Below are positions 10,051 to 20,300 of a stretch of DNA of 64,000 nt, one piece after another. This stretch comes from Cryptomeria japonica (lineage: Eukaryota; Streptophyta; Pinopsida; Cupressales; Cupressaceae). Below the pieces are notes generated by a model, which saw only the letters and a program-made list of their open reading frames with translations, ran no database searches and was not told the DNA's origin. Location of the stretch: contig NC_081407.1 of assembly GCF_030272615.1 (NCBI RefSeq), positions 151,175,048 to 151,239,047 on the forward strand, given 5' to 3'. A program made the translations under genes and the position numbers. Positions within the stretch are counted from its first letter, which is position 1. Each line of letters begins with the position of its first letter.

Positions 10051-10880
10051 GTGTAGAATCTACTGAAGGAGTAGGACAAGTAGTAATCAAAACAACACCT
10101 GACTGAAAAGGAGTGGGAATAGGCTTGCAATCAAGCATACCAAAGCGTTGAAGCATGTTAAGAGCATACTTCTGCTAGTAAATGTAGATCTCATCAGAAG
10201 ACTGAATCACCTGAAGACCAAGGAAATAGTGCATAAGACCAAGATCTGTCATCTCAAACTAGTCCATCAAGGCTCACTGAATATGTTGAATCATAGAGGA
10301 TGAACTACCTGTGATGAGGAGATCATCAACATAGAGCACAAGAATCAGGATCTCACTCTCAAGAAGCTGAATATACACTATGTGATCAAAATGACTGTGG
10401 GTGAAACCAGTGGAGAGCAAGAAAGAATCCATCTTCTCATACTAAGCCCAAGGGGCCTGTTTGAGACCATACAATGAACGTTGAAGTTTGCAAACCAAAG
10501 AACTATCATGCATAACTCCCTGAGGCTGCTCCATGTAGATTTCCTCCTGTAGGTCCCCATGCAAGAAGGCACTCTTCACATCCATCTAAAAAAAGAACCA
10601 TCCCCGAGAAGCTGCAAGAGATAGTACAAAGCGAATAGAGTTCATCTTGGCTACAGGGGCAAAGGTCTCGGAGTAATCAATACCCTCAACCTATGAGAAA
10701 CCCTTTGCAATAAGACGTGCTTTGTACTTATCAATTGAACCATCACAACATACTTAGTGCGATACAACCAGTGGCACCTAACCATCTTTCTACCCTTAGG
10801 AAGAGGACAGAGATCCCAAGTATGATTCCTCATCAAAGAAGAATACTCCTCCTCCATAGAACAATCCCACTCAGGGTGTC
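10051..10880 (-). pseudogene. Copia reverse transcriptase domain, decayed
   Basis: The minus strand carries copia-type reverse transcriptase. It begins near CPLPKGRKMVRCHWLYRTKY at about 10830 and includes the catalytic YVDD box (10322-10333) inside ILVLYVDDLLI. Stops and frame changes occur on both sides of this box. The upstream part reads out of a 193-codon frame ending at 10651. The catalytic box is intact but the whole domain is not translatable. Confidence 0.85.
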
Positions 10881-11149
10881 CTGTAGCCTCTGAAAACTTC
10901 TGAGGAACATCTAAAATGGCATAACTCAAAAGACTAGAACCCATAGTACGAGAACGGGTGTGACGAGTATCTGAAGGATCACTGGCCATAGAACCTACTG
11001 CCTCAATAGTAAAGCGAGCCCACTTGGGAATCTGAGGTGGAGCAGGTGGAGGTGGGGATGGTGGATCATCAACACCATCATCAAAATTATCCTCAAAATA
11101 ATCTTGAAGAGATGCAGTGGGAGGAGTAGGAAGATGAGTAGACACTGGA

Positions 11150-12110
11150 GTCAGGGTATCCACTGTGGGAAGGCGTTCATCAAACTGAACATCCCGTTGA
11201 AACGGGATCTCTTTGGAATCAGGATCAAACAACTTGTACGCCTTAACATCCTAACAGCAGCCAACAAAAATGAGGGGTCGACTCTTCCGCTCCATGACTT
11301 TCCTCTGAGCATCAAGAATAAAAGTCCATGCCTCACTACCAAACACTCAGAAAAAAGAAACATCAGGCTTGTCATGAGACCAAGCCTCCTCAGGAGTCAT
11401 ATGTCGAATCGCCTTGTGAGGCATCCGTTTCTGAATATAATTGGCACAATTGAATACCTCAGCCCAAAAAGACGAATCCATGGACCTAGATTGAATCATA
11501 CAATTCGCCATCTCCCATAAAGTTCTGTTCTTGCACTCAGTGACACCATTATGCTTAGGGGTGTAGGGAACAGTAAACTGATGCTGCAAACCATGCTCAG
11601 TGCAAAAATCTCTGAAAGATTGATTCACATACTCCCCCCATTATCTGTACATATCCGCCGAATAGAACAACTAGACTGCTTCTCTGCAAATGTCTTGAAG
11701 ATTTAAAATGAATCAAAGACATCAGATTTGTACTTAAGAAAGTACACCCATGTGCGTCTAGAGAAGTCATCGTAATAAAAGTGAGTACATACTTGGCCCC
11801 CCAAAAAGAAGGAGTGGGAAATGACATGAGATCACTGTGAACAACTCCGAGGGTGCCAAAGCACGAGGGGCTCTTCCCTTCGGAAAGGGATCTTTGTGAT
11901 GCTTGCCAAGCACACAACCATGACAAACACCATCAGTGCAGAAAATCTGTGGGAGCCCAAGAACAAGTGTCTATGTACTCATCTGCTGAAGATATCTGTA
12001 ATTGACATGGCCCAAGTGCTCATGCCAAAGCTTACTCACTGAATCTACATGTGCTATAAGAGACGAACCTGCACCCACAGAGGACTCAAATCCATCAAAT
12101 CTGTACATAC
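11150..12110 (-). pseudogene. Copia integrase (GAG-pre-integrase plus DDE core), frameshifted
   Basis: On the minus strand, LWHEHLGHVNYRYLQQMS near 12040-11990 is the GAG-pre-integrase motif, followed by the Cys/His finger and the core. The three acidic residues are still present: Asp in VHSDL (11831-11833), Asp in CTDNGG (11643-11645) and Glu in GVTECKNR (11536-11538). A G run between the second Asp and the Glu has lost one base, putting them in different frames. Allowing for that, the spacing is the family's 35 residues. The C-terminal stretch at 11347-11628 reads openly for 93 codons. Confidence 0.88.
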
Positions 12111-12349
12111 GAGATGCAGTATCAACACTCCCAGTAGACGCAACCAAATCAGAGTCATGGAGGTCCCAAATAACCACATCATGTGGTGAGAACTCAACTG
12201 TCTTACCAGAGCTAGAATGGAAAATCTAATAAATGGACAGGAGGTTTGTTGAGATGTCAGGGACAACCAGAACATCCTATAGAGTACCCCCATCCAAAGA
12301 GACAGAACCTGAACCCAAGATAGAAAGGTGAACTGAGTCAACCACTGCA

Positions 12350-12470
12350 ATCTGTGAAGTACCACAAGAGGCAAGAGAAGTAACCAACTGTTGAGTGTGA
12401 GTCATATGGTGAGAAGCACCAAAATCTAGTATCCATGTGGACCCATAGGTCTAAGCTCAAGCAATGAGAG
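12350..12470 (-). pseudogene. Copia protease active-site region
   Basis: On the minus strand the sequence WILDFGASHHM appears near 12440-12400. It corresponds to the copia protease site, usually D-S-G-A-[SC]-x-H-[MI]. The residue after the catalytic Asp is Phe instead of Ser or Thr, which should disable it. It lies between the Cys/His knuckle of gag and the GAG-pre-integrase motif, as the copia order requires. Confidence 0.75.
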
Positions 12471-12499
12471 CATGACCTTTCCCTGTGGAAGGAGAAGAC

Positions 12500-13404
12500 G
12501 CCTGAGGTGAGGAGATGTGATGTTGCTGCATGGCTTCCTCTAAAGCCTCTAAGTGTTTCCAATACCTGGAAACTAGATGTCCTTCCTTGCCACAAAAACT
12601 ACAAGTGTTGCCTAATTTCTTCTTAGTCTTGAAGGAAGACTCACCAGACTGTGAAGATTTCCCATGTTTCGGAGGAAATGGTGGTTTAGAATCAGACTTA
12701 GGAGGAGGCTTGGAGGAATGCTTACTGCCTGCAAAATTCTTCTTTGGCTTTGATTTCTGCTTTTGCTTCTCCTTAGAGGACTAAGCAACCAATGCTTTGT
12801 TCTTTTACCTTGAGAGCATATCCAGCTGAGAAAGATGAGACTGCTCATGAGACAAACACTCACAAAAGACATCAAAGGTAGGCATGGTGAAACGAGCACC
12901 CAAGCCATCCATGGTGGAGTAGAAAGAAGAGGCAAAAAACTAAAAATGACCCCAAAGATTCGAAAGAATCAAGTGAATGCACTCTGTGTATGTCTTGATC
13001 TTGCCACATCCTTGAAGAACAGATCTGGTAGTCTTGAACTTGTTCAAAAAATCCTCAATGGTGGGAAAGGAATCAGGTGACAAGGAAACCAGCTATGCCT
13101 CAATCTGTAATGCTTGAATCTCATTAACCCTCCCGAAGAGAGACTCAAACTTCAACCACATAGCCTGAGGAGTGAGCAACTCATCAAGATGAAACAAAAG
13201 ACTATCGGAGACATGCAAAGAGAGCAAACCCATAGCCTCATCCATCTTGTTTTTGTGCTGAAGAAGCTCATAAGAACACTACAATAGAGGTTGAACCTCA
13301 TCCAAACAAGACCACAACCCTCATGCCTGGAGAAGCCTCGTGATGCGGGGCTTCCAGGTGTGATAGTTGTGTGAATTCAACAACTCAACTATAGGATCTG
13401 CCAT
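12500..13404 (-). pseudogene. Copia gag (UBN2-type) with degenerate zinc knuckle
   Basis: The frame starts at an ATG at 13404-13402 and reads MADPIVELLNSHNYHTWKP, the usual copia gag N-terminus. Stops appear within about 30 codons and recur. The UBN2-like middle can still be followed (AMWLKFESLFGRVNEIQALQ). The knuckle near 12605-12565 reads CSFCGKEGHLVSRY: the last Cys of CX2CX4HX4C has become Tyr. The knuckle would normally bind element RNA in the capsid particle. The gene is clearly dead. Confidence 0.85.
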
Positions 13405-14719
13405 GAAAACTCTGCACCTGCACCTGCTTGTTGGTTTTTTTTACGATGTGATCTTTCAAAATAGACAGAAGATGCAGAAGGGTTTGTTTGTTTTGAGAGT
13501 TTCGATGTTCTTTATTTATGATATAAATGACAGAAAGCAAGAAAAAAAAAACACCCCCCACAATAGATAAGCCCAAACCCTAGTACATACTGATGAGAAG
13601 GAAGTAGTGCATAAGAAAAAAAACTTCAAACTGAAATATCATGTACTTGATGAGAATTATGAGAAACAAGATCACATATTTGAATAGAGCATGCTGAGAG
13701 ATTTCGAATGCCTATTCGTTTTCAAAAAACGGAGTTTGTTTGCCCATTCTACGGCCTCGGAAGTACAGAAAAGAGTCCCGACTTTGGCTGAAAAAAGTAC
13801 AATCAAACAGAAAAATCAAGTGAAAATTCCAACACCATGAGGTCCAGCTTAGAACCAGCTTTCCAACACCTATTTGTTTTTGAAAAAAAAACATTGTATG
13901 CTCAAGATATGGCCAAAAAACGAACCCCCCCCTTAAAAAGACAAGAGGGTGGAGGTCTGGTGGCAAGGGCCTGATAGTGGTGGCACTTGGGCAGCACTCT
14001 AGGGAGGAGCGACAGAGGGGCAAAGAGGGAGTGGCAGCGGCAGGAGAAAGCAAGGTGACCGGCGGCAGAGAGGAGGGCTCCAGCAGGCAGCGACGATGGT
14101 GGGCAGCAATGGCGGCGGAGAGGAGGGCTCTGGTTGTTGGCAGCAGTGGTTGCAGGGAGAGCAGGCGTTGGCGGCGGGAAGGGGAAGCCAGTGACGGGGC
14201 AGCAATCGACGGGGGCTAGAGGGTCGGTGAGGGTCCGACACTAACAGGTCCAGTTGGTCGGACTGACAGTCGTCAGCCGGATTGTCAGGGGTATGGAGTA
14301 CCCTCCGAACCCTACAAACAATGACTTTTTCAAAAAAAAAATCTTTCTTCGCCTTTGCAAAAAACTTTTATTTTTTATTTTTTATTTTTTTCTCAAAAAA
14401 TAAAAAATTCAGCCTGCATGCCATAAAAAGGCGAAAATTATTCTTTTTAAAAAAAAAATTCTCAAACTACGTGCCAGGGTCGTACGACCTGGTACTGAAG
14501 AAAAATTACCCCCCAGATGCTCATGAGTTAAAACTAGGCAAGTTTTATATGACTATATGGGTTTTGGGGCCTTCTGAGTATAATGGTGAGGTTCGTTTAG
14601 GCCTTAAGTGCTCAGAAAAAGGCCTATCCCTAACTACATAAACAAAAACTTCCTAAAACCCCAGATCTGCTTCCAATGCAAAAATTCTCAAAACAAGAAC
14701 AAATAGCTGCAGATCTGAA
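13405..14719 (-). other. Long copia leader with a GC-rich island
   Basis: About 1.3 kb between the primer binding site and gag. Most is A/T-rich with poly-A and poly-T runs. Bases about 13945-14240 are strikingly G-rich on the plus strand, with repeated GGCGGC, GAGGAGGGC and GGCAGC words. Open frames of 80 to 113 codons exist on both strands there because of composition. None matches a family I know. It may be a captured host segment or a structured leader. Confidence 0.55.
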
Positions 14720-14731
14720 GCTCTGATACCA
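14720..14731 (-). promoter_or_regulatory. Copia primer binding site (initiator-Met tRNA type)
   Basis: On the minus strand TGGTATCAGAGC lies immediately next to the 5' LTR. This is the standard plant initiator-methionine tRNA primer site used by most copia elements. Confidence 0.92.
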
Positions 14732-15076
14732 TGTGAGAGCTGAGAAACACAACACCACAGGAGCCTAAAGATCTCTGCATGCTAAATAATCTGTTACAAG
14801 GAGAAGCAAGGAAGCAAATAACAGAAAAGCAAAACACAAAAAATATGCTCAAAAGAATGAGAGCTCAATATTCACAAAATGTGTAATGTGATAATGATAC
14901 AAGGAAAAAAAATTAACCTCTAATAGGTCAAGAAACCCTAAAAGGGAAAACCTAGGCTTGCACGTAATAATTTATTAACCTAATGTTAGCTTAAGTGTAA
15001 AAAGAGATAATAGGGAACTTAAAGAATTAAACAAATATTGTTTAATTAATCAAGTAAAGACCCGATTACTCTAACA
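14732..15076 (-). repeat. Copia 5' LTR
   Basis: 345 bp, reading TGTGAGAG to CTCTAACA on the plus strand. It matches 1002-1063 plus 8863-9163. The flanking duplication TAAAC is at 15077-15081. Confidence 0.94.
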
Positions 15077-15081
15077 TAAAC

Positions 15082-16543
15082 ATTGTAAGAAAGCTCGAAC
15101 TCAACTAAATTCACATGAAATATCACATTAGGATTTGGGATCCGAGATGATAATGTGATATGTAGGGTTTACAAATTTAAAGTCAAGAATAATAGGTTGA
15201 TTTTTTTCTAAATTTACAAGAATAATAGGCTGATTTTTTGTGAAAGTAATTTGTGATTATTTTGACATTTTTTTTTTATGATTATTGTTCATTTTGTCAA
15301 TCTTGGCTAGTTGATGGTGATAAACATGTATCTATTTATTTCTTTAATACAAAATTTTTGTCTTACAGACCTGACATAATGACAAAAGAGAAAGAAATTA
15401 TGAAGTTATAGTTCAAAGTATATAATCCACCCTCAAAGTTGGTCTCACCCTATGATAAAAAAACTGGGACATATTGATATGAAAGAGTTCTTGAAGAGAA
15501 TGAGAAATGAATAAAACAAAATACCCTAGGCTATGGAAATACTAGAATAGATGAATGTATATTGATGTATAGAAAGATTACATCCTAGCCTTGCTAAGAA
15601 TGAAGTCTATAAATTAGGAATCAATGCTTCAAATAGTAGTGGTGGATAGACAAAATCAAAACAAACCTAAAGAGTGACTCAATACCACAAAGATGGTTTT
15701 ATCAACTCTAAAGAAATGTAAAGATAAGCTCATATAGAGTCATGACTCATCTAACAATGTTTTGTTGAGAGTAGAGGACTTCATTGGGGCTTATCATTCA
15801 ATGTTTTGAAATCTACCAAATAAATTTAGAACACTACTAAAACTAGAACCTTCTCCAGTTTTGGATACACTACTAATTTTCGGAAACTACAATTAAATTT
15901 GCTTGATCTACCAAATAGGTTGTGAACTTGGGCAGTAGTTGTGCAAGGGGTTTTTATTTTTTTTTCCCAAATTCTTTTGTTGGTTTTTTAATAATGTAAG
16001 TTGGAGGATAGCCATATGGGTCATACCTTACACCCCTTTAAAGAGGGTCAAACTCTCTTAAGGGGGTCACAACAAAAATGGATTTGTAGACCCTTGAGGG
16101 TTGAAACCCCCTTTGATGGGGGTATTGGAGGGCACCCTTTATATAGGGCCCAACAAGTCATATGCAAGGTACTTGTCAACAACCCTATAATTTTTTTATC
16201 TTTTAAAAACAATTTTATAGAAAAAATTGCAAGTATAATTTTTTATTTTTAGTTATTTTATTTGCAAAAAAAAAAAAAAAAATTAATAATAAAAGTTATT
16301 CCATTTAAGGGTTGGGTCATATGACCCAACAACGAAAAAAATGCTTTATTGAGTAACTTTCTCCAAAATCAATGAATTGATAGTTGATCTCTAGGTTCTT
16401 GGGCCTTTTGGATGTAATAACAGGGTTAGATTTGATCCAAAATTGTAGCTACCTTATGGATATGACAATCACCTCCCAACTTCAAACCCTTGTAAATTTG
16501 GCCCAACATGTCCAATTTGAACAAATCAGAATATTAAGCTGAC
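15082..16543. other. AT-rich spacer with a short tandem repeat and a palindrome
   Basis: No gene is recognised. A 33-base tandem duplication (AAGAATAATAGG followed by TGATTTTTT) lies at about 15184-15250. An A run lies at 16264-16282. Short frames up to 83 codons look like chance. It continues the same target DNA as 1-1001 and abuts the LINE target duplication. Confidence 0.45.
16311..16330. repeat. Perfect 20-bp palindrome
   Basis: GTTGGGTCATATGACCCAAC equals its own reverse complement over all 20 bases. It follows a 19-base A run and an AT-rich stretch. It could be the collapsed tips of a small inverted-repeat element, but no partner arms are obvious. Confidence 0.8.
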
Positions 16544-16558
16544 TTTCTTCGATACTTT
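16544..16558. repeat. Target site duplication of the LINE (3' side)
   Basis: TTTCTTCGATACTTT at this position recurs exactly at 22887-22901. Its last bases merge with the T run that is the reverse complement of the LINE poly(A) tail. Confidence 0.9.
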
Positions 16559-16566
16559 TTTTTTTT

Positions 16567-17360
16567 ATTTAGATAAGTGCTAACAAGAGGGGTTAGCTCC
16601 CTTACATCGCAAAGCAGATAACTCTAGCTCCCAAGCTTCATCAATCTCATTGGTCTTCCTTTCTTTTTCTGCTCTTCTGCGTTCCCTGTCCGATTTCTCC
16701 TTCTCCGGATCATCCGACTCCTCCTTTGTCCATCCATAGCAAGAAGAAACCATCGAATATCTGAACGTAGACCTCCTTGGGCCCTAACACATCTACTAAC
16801 GGGCATAGCACAGCTTCATACACGACTCCATCCCACCAGTGTCTCTTCCCTCCAAGTATCCCAACCACCAGTCTTCATATCTATCCAAAAACACATTCGT
16901 CTGTGTTGAAGAGACATCTACATTGCCTCTGTATGTCTTCATCCCTGCCTAAACAGCTCATTCCAAAGTGATGCATCATTTCCACCTTCAATTGTTGGTA
17001 ACTCGGCCTCTATTTCCACAAATTAACCAGCCAGCGCACTTTAAATCCTACATCCCATCGTAATGGTCACGGATCACAGCTTCCTCTGCCAAATCGTGCC
17101 AAACGTGATCCATTACCACTTGAAACTTCCACATCTCCTTATGTTAGCAAGCCCATGAGCGGTACTCTCACATCGATTAACAATTCCCTAGGAACAAGAC
17201 ACAAAAAAACGTTGTCCGAGAAGATATTGGAGAAATATCTGAACTTCGCAGCTTTGTGCCTCCAAAATTGAAATTTCAACTCCCCTTAGCAATGCCAAGT
17301 CGGAACAATCTGAAAATTATATTTTGAAATATCTGTTAAAACTGCAGACCAAATCCCCGC
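16567..17360 (-). other. 3' untranslated region of the LINE
   Basis: About 790 bases between the ORF2 stop and the poly(A) tail, without recognisable domains. Frames of 60 to 64 codons on both strands are not supported. It is less AT-rich than the flanking DNA, which marks the extent of the LINE. Confidence 0.75.
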
Positions 17361-20300
17361 CTATCCTATCCCTGTCCTCATGTTAATCATTTCTGGAGCA
17401 GCATCATCATTCAATATTATGCATAACTCTTCCCAACCTGGCTCTGATAAATAAACCTCTGTCTTAATATCCTCACGTACTCCCTTGTTGGCCAGGAAGT
17501 CCGCACCTTTATTTGCCTCTCTAAAAATATGCTCTAATCTGAACTCCGGAATACTCTTAAGTAGATCAATTATAATTTTGACATGACTTCTGAGCTTCCA
17601 ATTTGGTGTATCCTCCTTCGTGATTGCATTGATGATGATCTGGGAGTCCCCTTCAATGATAATTGGGAACAACTTTCCTCTTATACACAATCTCAGTCCT
17701 TTTTCTAATGCTAAAATTTCTGCCTCATTATTCGTAGCTACTCCTAGACCACCATAACAGCCTGCCACCATATCCCCTCTGCTATTTCTAACAATGCATC
17801 CAAACCCTGCCTCACCTGGATTTCCTTTAGCTGCCCCATCGAAATTTAGCTTGAACTGGCCTTCTTCCAGGGTCTTCCATTGAGCCTCATTTGCTCTATT
17901 CTTCTGATTATTAATAACCACCCCAGGGGACCTTAAATTGCCCCACATCTCTTGAACCTCTTTATCCCAACTCGAAATAAAGCCAACTTTCCTCTGTTCA
18001 GCTTTCCTACCTGCAATCTCAGCAATTCCCTCACTAATTTTCTGAACAATCTTACTAGTATCTAGTTCTTTCTCACAAAAGATTCTCCGGTTCCGTTCTT
18101 TCCATAACTGCCACACCACCATTGAGGGGGAAATCAACCATAAAGATCCCCAAAGTGACTTCTGATTTATGACTGGCCACCTACCTATGAATAGGTTAAA
18201 GTTCTCATCATACACCGAATTCCAGCCTAATTTGAATTTCACCCAATTCCAGCAAGCTCTCGCTACTTGACACTCGTACAGTAAGTGATTAGTTGTCTCC
18301 TCCGCCATTTTACACATGACACATACACTGGGACCATATATGCCATAAGTCTTCAACCTCTCTCCTGTTAATATTCTTCCATGATAAGCTGTCCACAAGA
18401 AGGCACCAGCTCTTGGTGCAACCATCTTGTCCCAACAAACTCGAAATGGCCATTCAGTGACTTCCTGCATAATGTGCATGGTTTGATACCCCAGGTTTAC
18501 TTTGTATTCTCCTAACTTCGCTGCACACCATATAATTTCATCCTCCTCCCTATTTAGGACAATTCTTCTTGATTCTAAGATCTCTCTTACTTTCTCCCTA
18601 TTGTCCAAACTGATATAATCCTTATTCGGTATTTTCCATCTGAAAAGACCACTTCCTAAAGGGAATTCCTCAATGTAGTCTACCACAAATTCCCCACACT
18701 CTCTTTCTGCCAGGTGGATCCATTCCTGTGCTCCCAGTACCTTGATGACTTCCACATGACCGTTCCATGAGTCGTGCCAAAATCTCGCTTTTCGACCATT
18801 CCCAATTTTCCATGAGATATGATTGGTGATGATGTGTCTACTTTCCTTCATAAATTTCCAGGTTGCCGATCCATTAATCAGTGAATCAGCAGTAAGAATT
18901 CTCATGGGATCATCATTATCCAAATATTTCTTCTGCATTATCTGGCACCACTGTTTCTCAGGCGACCTGTACATTTTCCATATGAGCTTCGCCCCCAAAG
19001 CTAGATTCTGATGTTCTAATCTTCTTAACCCTACTCCTCCATTTGTCTTGGATTTGCAAGCGACATTCCAATGAATCAGCAGGATCTTTTTGTTGTCCAT
19101 AACTCCTTCCCAAAGAAATTTTTTAAGAAAACTCTCTAAAGCATTTATCGCCTTCGCTGACAACTTAAAGCAAGACATTGCATAGATAGGCATAGCAGAA
19201 AGAACAGATTTGATGAGTAATATTCTACCAGGCAATGCCAGCCATTTATTTTTCCATAACTCCGTCCTTTTCCTGCATTTGGAAATGAGATCTTCCCAAA
19301 GAACAGGTTTGGATGCACCAGTGAACATAGGAACCCCTAAATAAGTTGACGGCAGACATCCTACTTCCCATTTCAGTATTGATCTTATCCTTTGTTGAAC
19401 TATCCTCTTAGTGTTAAAAAAGAAAACCACCGATTTACTGTCATTTATTGTCTGACCTGCTGCCTTGGCGTACAATCCCATAGTTTTCTTAATAACCTCA
19501 GCTTCCAGTACATTTGCCTCCCCAAATAGCATCGTGTCATCGGCAAATTGAGAATGCGTGCAAGCCTCCAAATCTTCATGAAAGATCAATCCTTTCCATA
19601 ACTTGATATCCCTCTGTCTTTGAACATATCTGCTTAACGAATCTGCCATTAGGACAAAAAGGGATGGGGAAATGGGATCCCCTTGTCTCAAACCATTACT
19701 GCTTCCAAAGAAACCATACAGGGAGCCATTCATTGCAATAGAGAAATGAACCGTACTTATACATAGCTCTATAATTTTAATCCAATTCTTATCAAACCCA
19801 AATTTCCCTAAAACTTTGAGAAGAAATTGCCAGCAAACCTTGTCATATGCCTTAGTAAAGTCCAGTTTGATCACCATAGCTCGCCTTCTTTCCGTGACTA
19901 TGGTATGTAATGCTTCTGCTGTCAATATGATGCTGTCCGCTATCTCCCGTCCCGGCGTGAAACCATTCTGTTCCCTTGAGATAAGTTTTGGCAATAATAT
20001 CTTCAATCTGTTTGCCAAAGCTTTAGTTAAGATTTTGTAAATAGAATTGCATAGCGTGATTGGTCTATAATCACCTAGGTGCTTTCCCCCAACTCTCTTA
20101 GGAATCATTATTAAGATTGTGTTATTAATTTCTTTAACGAACTTCCCTTTCTTTCTGACATCCTCAAGAACATTGTGAATATCATCTTTCACAAACTCCC
20201 AACAAACTTGAAAAAACCTAGCCGAGAATCCATCCGGCCCTGGAGCTTTATCCGGATGAAGTCCAAACACCGCCGACTTCACATCCTCCATCGAGAAGGG

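Larger units (their letters stand above)
1002..15076 (-). mobile_element. Degraded Ty1-copia LTR retrotransposon, interrupted by gypsy element A
   Basis: The element reads on the minus strand. Its LTRs begin TGTGAGAG and end CTCTAACA, and both outer ends are flanked by the 5-bp target duplication TAAAC (997-1001 and 15077-15081). A primer binding site matching plant initiator-Met tRNA (TGGTATCAGAGC) abuts the 5' LTR, and a polypurine tract abuts the 3' LTR. Between them, in minus-strand order, lie gag, protease, integrase, reverse transcriptase and RNase H, the copia gene order. Stops and frameshifts are spread through the coding region, so it is not autonomous. The 3' LTR (1002-1063 plus 8858-9163) was split by insertion of element A. 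Without A it would be about 6.3 kb. Confidence 0.93.

Noticed and set aside
13977-14241. 80-codon frames on both strands in the GC-rich copia leader
   Set aside because: Overlapping open frames on opposite strands are a composition effect; neither has a recognisable motif.
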